A stretch of 8,251 nucleotides of DNA from a bacterium (GTDB taxonomy: Bacteria > Patescibacteriota > Patescibacteriia > 2-12-FULL-60-25). The notes below the pieces were generated by a model that saw only the letters and a program-made list of their open reading frames with translations, did not search any database and had not been told where the DNA came from. Location: NCBI GenBank assembly GCA_020056125.1, contig JAGVIJ010000024.1:1-8251 (forward strand), given 5' to 3'. A program made the translations under genes and the position numbers. This document shows positions 4,483-8,251 of the stretch, piece after piece; position 1 is the first letter of the stretch; each line of letters opens with the position of its first letter.

Positions 4483-6310
4483 ACGGAGCGAATCAAGAAA
4501 GAAATCGGGCGTGGAGTCCCTTCACGGCTCAGAAGCTATAGAATTAAAAGAAGCTACGACTTCGGAATTTTTGGCTAGACAATTACAACAAACAGAGCGA
4601 CGGATTGTTTCTGACGTTAAAGATGAAAGTGCCAACATTCAAAAACGATCCGAAGGCTTGGTTGCCATGGCTGGGTCTGATTCTAGACTTGTCAGCCGGG
4701 TTAGATCGATCGAGCTTCTCCATGAAGCGGAAACCGGTGAAGTCGGGAAAAAATATAATGCTCTTCTGAAAGGCGCCGAACTTACTGCAAAAATTACCGA
4801 GCTACCGCAACCAATATTACCTGAACCGCCTTTGGAACGACCCCGAGAACGGTCACCGATTTTAACAGGTACCACAGAAAAAAATCCTTCGGTAAAAACT
4901 GAACAGTCGGTAAAATCTGAAGCCGTTTTTGATGCACAAAAAATTTATATAGATTTGCAGAAAAATGTCGAGGCTCTATTCAGCGACGAAGCAAAAAAAT
5001 TCTATAGTCAGTTCCATCCCGACGATCTTAATAAATTACAGGGGGTGCTTAACAGACGAAGGTCGAGTGGACCAGAGATGCCGAGATTCCTCGCAGATTT
5101 TTTTTCGTCAAAATCAAAGAACCTTTCGGGTTTTGCAAGAAATGAAACACGTCATACAAAAGAGGAAATCGACAAAATATTCATCTCTTTAACACATGGC
5201 ACTGATCACATATTGGATGGTGGGCTGGATCGACAGACGATGTTTGGCACCTCCGATTTAAATACTGCAAAATCGCGGCTTCAAGCAATGCTTTTGGCTC
5301 CTCTCACATTAGGATTTCACAGCCCCTCCACCAACATCGCTAGGTACGCACTTCAGCGGGCGATAGATAAAAACCCAAAGCCTGAGCAACAAGCTAAGCT
5401 AGAGTCCGAAATGGACCCAGCCGCGAGAGCGACTGAGCGGTATCCGCAAGAAGATGAAGGAGCCATGGTTGCTCCTAGCCTAGAATCAAAAAGAGGTGGA
5501 TTGGAACTGGAGCCTAAACAAACCGGGCAACATGAAAAGCAACAAGAATGGCTCGATAAAAAACGTGAAGCCACCTTTGCTGAACTCAACTCGATCTTCA
5601 AAAATTTGGAACAGACTGGTGGTCAAGAGGCTGTTCGCCAATGGTTGCAAGATACGTTTAACCCTTTGTTACAACAAGCTGGACGTGAAAGTATTTCGAT
5701 GGAAGACCTATCCAGCATGCATTATCTTGATTACAGGTGCGAACCGGCTTCTGAGGTGGCTGGGCAAGAAATTCGTCGACCTGTTTTTATTTTTGATACT
5801 GATGCCCAGTATGATAAATTTAGTGAATTATTTTTTAACGAACCAGATGACAGCGAGGGTTGCATTATGCGCTGGCAATCAGATGACGAAATACTGAAAG
5901 AAACAGGGATCATCATCAGTAAGCCCTACAAAGGAACCGTGGATCATGAAACGTTGCATACGGTTGATCCACACGTCATTGATAGGACGGGCATTAACCA
6001 ACTGCTTTTGACTGAGGCTTTCGCGCTTTATCAAGAGGCGGTAATAAATAATCTCGATGGTGCGTACGCCCATATCGAGCCGGGTCCGGATCGACCATGG
6101 CAACTGTTATCGATCCGTTTAAATTCATATCAAGATTTGCATAAGCAATATGATCCAGACAGTACCTTAAATCGAAAGCAATTCGAAGGATTGGTTAAAA
6201 ATATTGTTAATGCCCTACGTACGATTGCAGAGCGGGAAGGTCATCTTGAAACCCAAAGAAAAATCGCACGGACTAAAACCTTAGAGGAACTTTTTGCCTT
6301 TGCTATCTAG
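4466..6310 (+). CDS. Predicted HExxH zinc-metalloprotease-like protein, 614 residues
   Basis: The C-terminal domain contains DHETLHTVDP with H494, E495 and H498, then TEAFALYQE with E517. This is HExxH-x18-E, the gluzincin arrangement of two zinc-binding histidines, a catalytic glutamate and a third glutamate ligand. The spacing equals that of M1 peptidases, but the surrounding sequence does not resemble M1, so the family is not identified. The N-terminal 110 residues are charged and helical, followed by a proline-rich segment (about 113-132), a helical domain (about 150-280), a charged low-complexity linker (about 305-360) and the putative catalytic part (about 365-605). There is no signal peptide or membrane helix, so it is either cytoplasmic or exported by another route. 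The coding sequence is visibly A+T-richer than its neighbours, with more AGA, ATA and AAA codons, suggesting transfer or rapid divergence. Protease activity is inferred from the motif alone. Confidence 0.8.
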   Translation: MTLNPERSESRKKSGVESLHGSEAIELKEATTSEFLARQLQQTERRIVSDVKDESANIQKRSEGLVAMAGSDSRLVSRVRSIELLHEAETGEVGKKYNALLKGAELTAKITELPQPILPEPPLERPRERSPILTGTTEKNPSVKTEQSVKSEAVFDAQKIYIDLQKNVEALFSDEAKKFYSQFHPDDLNKLQGVLNRRRSSGPEMPRFLADFFSSKSKNLSGFARNETRHTKEEIDKIFISLTHGTDHILDGGLDRQTMFGTSDLNTAKSRLQAMLLAPLTLGFHSPSTNIARYALQRAIDKNPKPEQQAKLESEMDPAARATERYPQEDEGAMVAPSLESKRGGLELEPKQTGQHEKQQEWLDKKREATFAELNSIFKNLEQTGGQEAVRQWLQDTFNPLLQQAGRESISMEDLSSMHYLDYRCEPASEVAGQEIRRPVFIFDTDAQYDKFSELFFNEPDDSEGCIMRWQSDDEILKETGIIISKPYKGTVDHETLHTVDPHVIDRTGINQLLLTEAFALYQEAVINNLDGAYAHIEPGPDRPWQLLSIRLNSYQDLHKQYDPDSTLNRKQFEGLVKNIVNALRTIAEREGHLETQRKIARTKTLEELFAFAI

Positions 6311-6421
6311 AAGAATCATGTAGGAAGATCGTCTAGTCACCGTGATGGCAGACTTCTGGGAATGTGTGACCTAAAAATTTCGAACCAATCCCCACCACCA
6401 CACAGTAAAAAAGATAGAAAC

Positions 6422-6450
6422 AAACTCGCCTAGCCAGCGAGTTTTTATTA
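6422..6450 (+). terminator. Rho-independent terminator downstream of the HExxH-protein gene
   Basis: AAACTCGC (6422-6429) pairs perfectly with GCGAGTTT (6437-6444) across a seven-base loop, followed by a T/A-rich tail. It lies about 110 bases after the stop; I see nothing gene-like in that 3' stretch. Confidence 0.8.
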
Positions 6451-6598
6451 TATTCCAGGAAACCCCGGACGGAGGCCGACACAGCAAGACCATGTTTCTT
6501 AGCAAGTAGCCGGAGTCAGGGGATGAATGGATCCATTACAGTATGTATCTATACGATCGGTCGGCAGTTTGATAAACTGTTTTTGAGCAGAGTGTGGT
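6451..6598 (+). promoter_or_regulatory. Leader region with a CAGTTT/AAACTG hairpin before the membrane-protein gene
   Basis: No gene is visible here. At 6565-6579 CAGTTT-GAT-AAACTG is a perfect 6-bp inverted repeat followed by five T residues (6580-6584), only 14 bases before the ATG at 6599. It could be an operator, a weak attenuator or chance. No promoter with both boxes at normal spacing was found. Confidence 0.3.
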
Positions 6599-7123
6599 AT
6601 GTCAAAAATCATTGCGGCCTTTGCGCCGGAAAATCGACCCGCAGCATCCGATCAACCTCGCGAATGCGTGATTCGGGCGCGAGCGGAAATCGTGTCTTTG
6701 GGCGGCGCCGTGCTGTTGGGTCTGGGGTTGATCACCTCGGCTGTTTTTTTACTGGTTCTTTTTACCCCTACCGTGACTTCAGCTCAGCGCGTGATTGTAA
6801 CTATTTTATTCTTTGCGGTCTGGGTATATTTTTTGAACAGCATAACCGAGCAGGTGGAACTTAGCGGGCAAGTTTTAAAATTTTCGGCTTTTTTGAGCCG
6901 AGCGCGCGAAATGCCCGTGGAAAAATTGGAAGCCGTGATTCTCACCTATCAGGGGTTCAATTTGGAGCAGGGCATTGAAACATTGGAATTCCGCTGTGTG
7001 GGGCGCGCGCCGGATCGTGTGGCTCTGGGGCCGTGCTGGCAAAAAAATAAATTGGAAGCATTCATCCAGTCTGTGCAGGATAAAATGCGCGCAGTTCCAC
7101 CAAATAAAAATAATTCACGCTGA
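6599..7123 (+). CDS. Two-TM membrane protein with a cytoplasmic C-terminal domain
   Basis: 174 residues. After a polar N-terminus (about 1-30) there are two hydrophobic helices at about 32-56 (GGAVLLGLGLITSAVFLLVL) and 64-82 (RVIVTILFFAVWVYFLNSI). A soluble domain of about 90 residues follows: TEQVELSGQVLKFSAFLSR, then VEKLEAVILTYQGF and a final helix KLEAFIQSVQDKM. Two TM helices followed by a small beta-rich domain and a C-terminal helix recall bacterial PH-like (bPH2, YdbS/YdbT-type) membrane proteins, but I see no diagnostic motif, so this is only a fold-level guess. There is no clear Shine-Dalgarno site. The LOG-family gene starts 30 bases after its stop on the same strand, so the two are probably co-transcribed, though no functional link is evident. 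Confidence 0.75.
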   Translation: MSKIIAAFAPENRPAASDQPRECVIRARAEIVSLGGAVLLGLGLITSAVFLLVLFTPTVTSAQRVIVTILFFAVWVYFLNSITEQVELSGQVLKFSAFLSRAREMPVEKLEAVILTYQGFNLEQGIETLEFRCVGRAPDRVALGPCWQKNKLEAFIQSVQDKMRAVPPNKNNSR

Positions 7124-7153
7124 ACATCCAGCCATTAAACTTTTACAAATGTT

Positions 7154-7903
7154 ATGAGCAAGAAATTAAAAAAAAATTCGCCCGGCGCTTCGTCGGCCAG
7201 CCAGCGCTTGACCCAATGGTCTGACGTTATTAAGCCCGATGCCGTTCCATCAACCGTGCGGCCGTTCACAGAAGATGTGGATTGGCGCATCTTCCGCATC
7301 ATGGCTGAATTTGTGGAGGGATTTGAATTTTTATCCAAGCTGAAAAATGAGGTGACGATTTTTGGCAGTGCGCGCGCCGCAGTCAGTTCTTGGCCCTACA
7401 AAGAGGCGCGCAAGTTGGGCAAGTTGTTGGGCAAAAATGGTTATACCGTAGTGACGGGCGGAGGCCCAGGCATCATGGAAGCGGCTAATCGGGGAGCGCG
7501 CGAGGGCGGCGGAGCCTCGGTTGGGTTGGATATCGAATTGCCCAAGGGTCAGCGGCGCAACGATTATGTGGATGAGAGCATGGGCTTTCATTATTTTTTC
7601 ACGCGCAAGGTTATGCTTTCGGCCTCGGCTCAAGCTTATGTCTTTTTTCCCGGCGGGTTCGGCACCATGGATGAAGTGCTGGAGATGACGCTCTTGATTC
7701 AAACCGGAAAAATTACAGACAAGGTGCCCGTCATCTTGGTGGGTAAAAAACATTGGCAGACTTTTTTGGATTGGGTGCATGAAAATTTGGTGCATAAGGC
7801 CGGTTATGTGGATGCGCGCGAAGCCGCAATTTTGCAGTTGGTGGATTCAGCCGAAGAAGCGTTTGATATTATACAAAAAACATCCGAAAGAAATTTCGGA
7901 TGA
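7154..7903 (+). CDS. LOG-family protein (nucleoside 5'-monophosphate phosphoribohydrolase-like)
   Basis: A member of the LOG family, which has the Rossmann-like fold once called lysine decarboxylase. Characterised members release the base from cytokinin riboside monophosphates or from nucleotides such as AMP. The diagnostic motifs are intact: TGGGPGIMEAANRGA (101-115), the FTRK segment with R151 and K152, and PGGFGTMDE (166-174), whose glutamate E174 is catalytic. The 249-residue length includes an N-terminal extension of about 60 residues (RPFTEDVDWRIFRIMAEFVEGF) typical of the longer TIGR00730 branch. In a bacterium of this kind a role in nucleotide turnover is more likely than hormone synthesis; the substrate is not readable from sequence. 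No Shine-Dalgarno site is visible. The last codons and the stop form part of the downstream hairpin terminator. Confidence 0.93.
   Translation: MSKKLKKNSPGASSASQRLTQWSDVIKPDAVPSTVRPFTEDVDWRIFRIMAEFVEGFEFLSKLKNEVTIFGSARAAVSSWPYKEARKLGKLLGKNGYTVVTGGGPGIMEAANRGAREGGGASVGLDIELPKGQRRNDYVDESMGFHYFFTRKVMLSASAQAYVFFPGGFGTMDEVLEMTLLIQTGKITDKVPVILVGKKHWQTFLDWVHENLVHKAGYVDAREAAILQLVDSAEEAFDIIQKTSERNFG
7881..7902. terminator. Bidirectional terminator between the LOG-family gene and rpmB
   Basis: CATCCGAAA (7881-7889), loop GAAA and TTTCGGATG (7894-7902) form a perfect 9-bp hairpin overlapping the LOG stop codon. On the plus strand it is followed by ATTTT. On the minus strand, the direction of rpmB, it is followed by six T residues, so it should be the stronger terminator for rpmB. 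Confidence 0.8.
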
Positions 7904-7928
7904 TTTTGGGTTGCATCACGCGTCTAAT

Positions 7929-8156
7929 TTATTTTTTGGTTGGCGCCGGTGTTGGTTGATGGGATTTGTGAGCGGCTAAAGCGGCGGTCAATTTTTTTAG
8001 CGTGCGGAGCGTACGAGCCGAAACTCTCACGCGCACGCCGCCAATTCTAACTCTTTGCAGGTTGACCTGTTGTTTTCTTTTAGTGGCGATGTTGGAGTGG
8101 CTGCGCGAATTGCCCACATTGGCTCGCTTGCCCGTTAAAATATCAATTCTGCTCAT
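7929..8156 (-). CDS. rpmB: Large ribosomal subunit protein bL28
   Basis: Seventy-five residues starting MSRIDILTGKRANVGNSRSH, then SNIATKRKQQVNLQRV and RVRVSARTLRTLKK, the well-known bL28 signature. It binds 23S rRNA in the large subunit. The ATG at 8156 is chosen because MSRxxxLTGK is the normal N-terminus; the frame stays open upstream to 8231 but the extra residues are unlike L28. The cysteine pairs of zinc-binding L28 forms are absent. The C-terminus has a short Pro/Thr/Lys tail (HQPTPAPTKK). No Shine-Dalgarno site is seen. The gene is convergent with the LOG-family gene at a distance of 25 bases. Confidence 0.96.
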   Translation of the reverse strand: MSRIDILTGKRANVGNSRSHSNIATKRKQQVNLQRVRIGGVRVRVSARTLRTLKKLTAALAAHKSHQPTPAPTKK

Positions 8157-8185
8157 AACAATTAAGTGATTCAAGATTAGGCGCC

Positions 8186-8214
8186 ACTGTAAGCTAAAAT
8201 TGATTTTTACGCAA
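8186..8214 (-). promoter_or_regulatory. Weak candidate promoter of rpmB
   Basis: On the minus strand TTGCGT (8214-8209) and TACAGT (8191-8186, four of six) are 17 bases apart. Transcription would start near 8179, about 23 nt before the ATG. The -35 has only three of six consensus bases, so this is tentative. Confidence 0.3.
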
Positions 8215-8251
8215 ATCCCTTGGTTTGCCAAGTCATGCCCAGCGTATTAAA

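Noticed and set aside
7331..7795. Minus-strand open frame of 154 codons opposite the LOG-family gene
   Set aside because: The plus strand encodes intact GGGPGIMEA and PGGFGTMDE motifs; the minus frame shows no family features.
1..8251. CRISPR array, insertion sequence or prophage genes
   Set aside because: No regularly spaced repeats, transposase, integrase or cas-like reading frames were found on either strand.

Overview
The window reads as a chromosomal piece of a bacterium with short, tightly packed genes and the standard stop codons (TGA is used as a stop). I infer a member of the Candidate Phyla Radiation (Patescibacteria). The main reasons are the first gene, whose N-terminal repeats match a surface-protein architecture I recall from Patescibacteria, an unusually long nucleoside diphosphate kinase, a tRNA gene without an encoded CCA end, and several starts with no visible Shine-Dalgarno site. 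The phylum-level placement is an inference, because no rRNA or large ribosomal operon is present.

Layout. At 1-1196 (minus strand, C-terminus outside the window) lies a secreted surface protein with two N-terminal VYW/VYA-type repeats and two Ig-like domains carrying matching Cys-x5-Cys pairs. Its start region diverges from ndk (1340-1930, plus). A strong terminator follows ndk, and then an unrecognised 195-residue protein with a perfect AGGAGG site (2025-2612). The 555 bases from 2613 to 3167 contain no convincing protein gene. They hold a terminator, a consensus -10 box, about 256 nt of sequence that folds into a closed multi-helix RNA ending in its own GCAA-loop terminator (an unassigned structured ncRNA), and a tRNA-Pro(GGG) whose acceptor stem is extended by 14 further perfect base pairs formed by its leader and trailer. 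A CDP-alcohol phosphatidyltransferase (3168-3716) lies downstream of the tRNA with no terminator between them.

Next come an HU-family DNA-binding protein (3862-4143) with its own promoter and terminator, then a more A+T-rich two-gene unit: a 62-residue basic small ORF (4294-4482) overlapping the start of a 614-residue protein (4466-6310). That long protein carries a HExxH-x18-E zinc-protease signature near its C-terminus. After a terminator there is a two-TM membrane protein (6599-7123), a LOG-family nucleotide phosphoribohydrolase (7154-7903) and, convergent on the minus strand, ribosomal protein bL28 (7929-8156). The last two share a bidirectional terminator.

The genes form small independent transcription units, mostly housekeeping: nucleotide pools, phospholipid synthesis, nucleoid, tRNA and ribosome. 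The parts most likely to be undescribed are the 2684-2939 RNA, the tRNA with the extended precursor helix, and the HExxH protein with its overlapping small partner.
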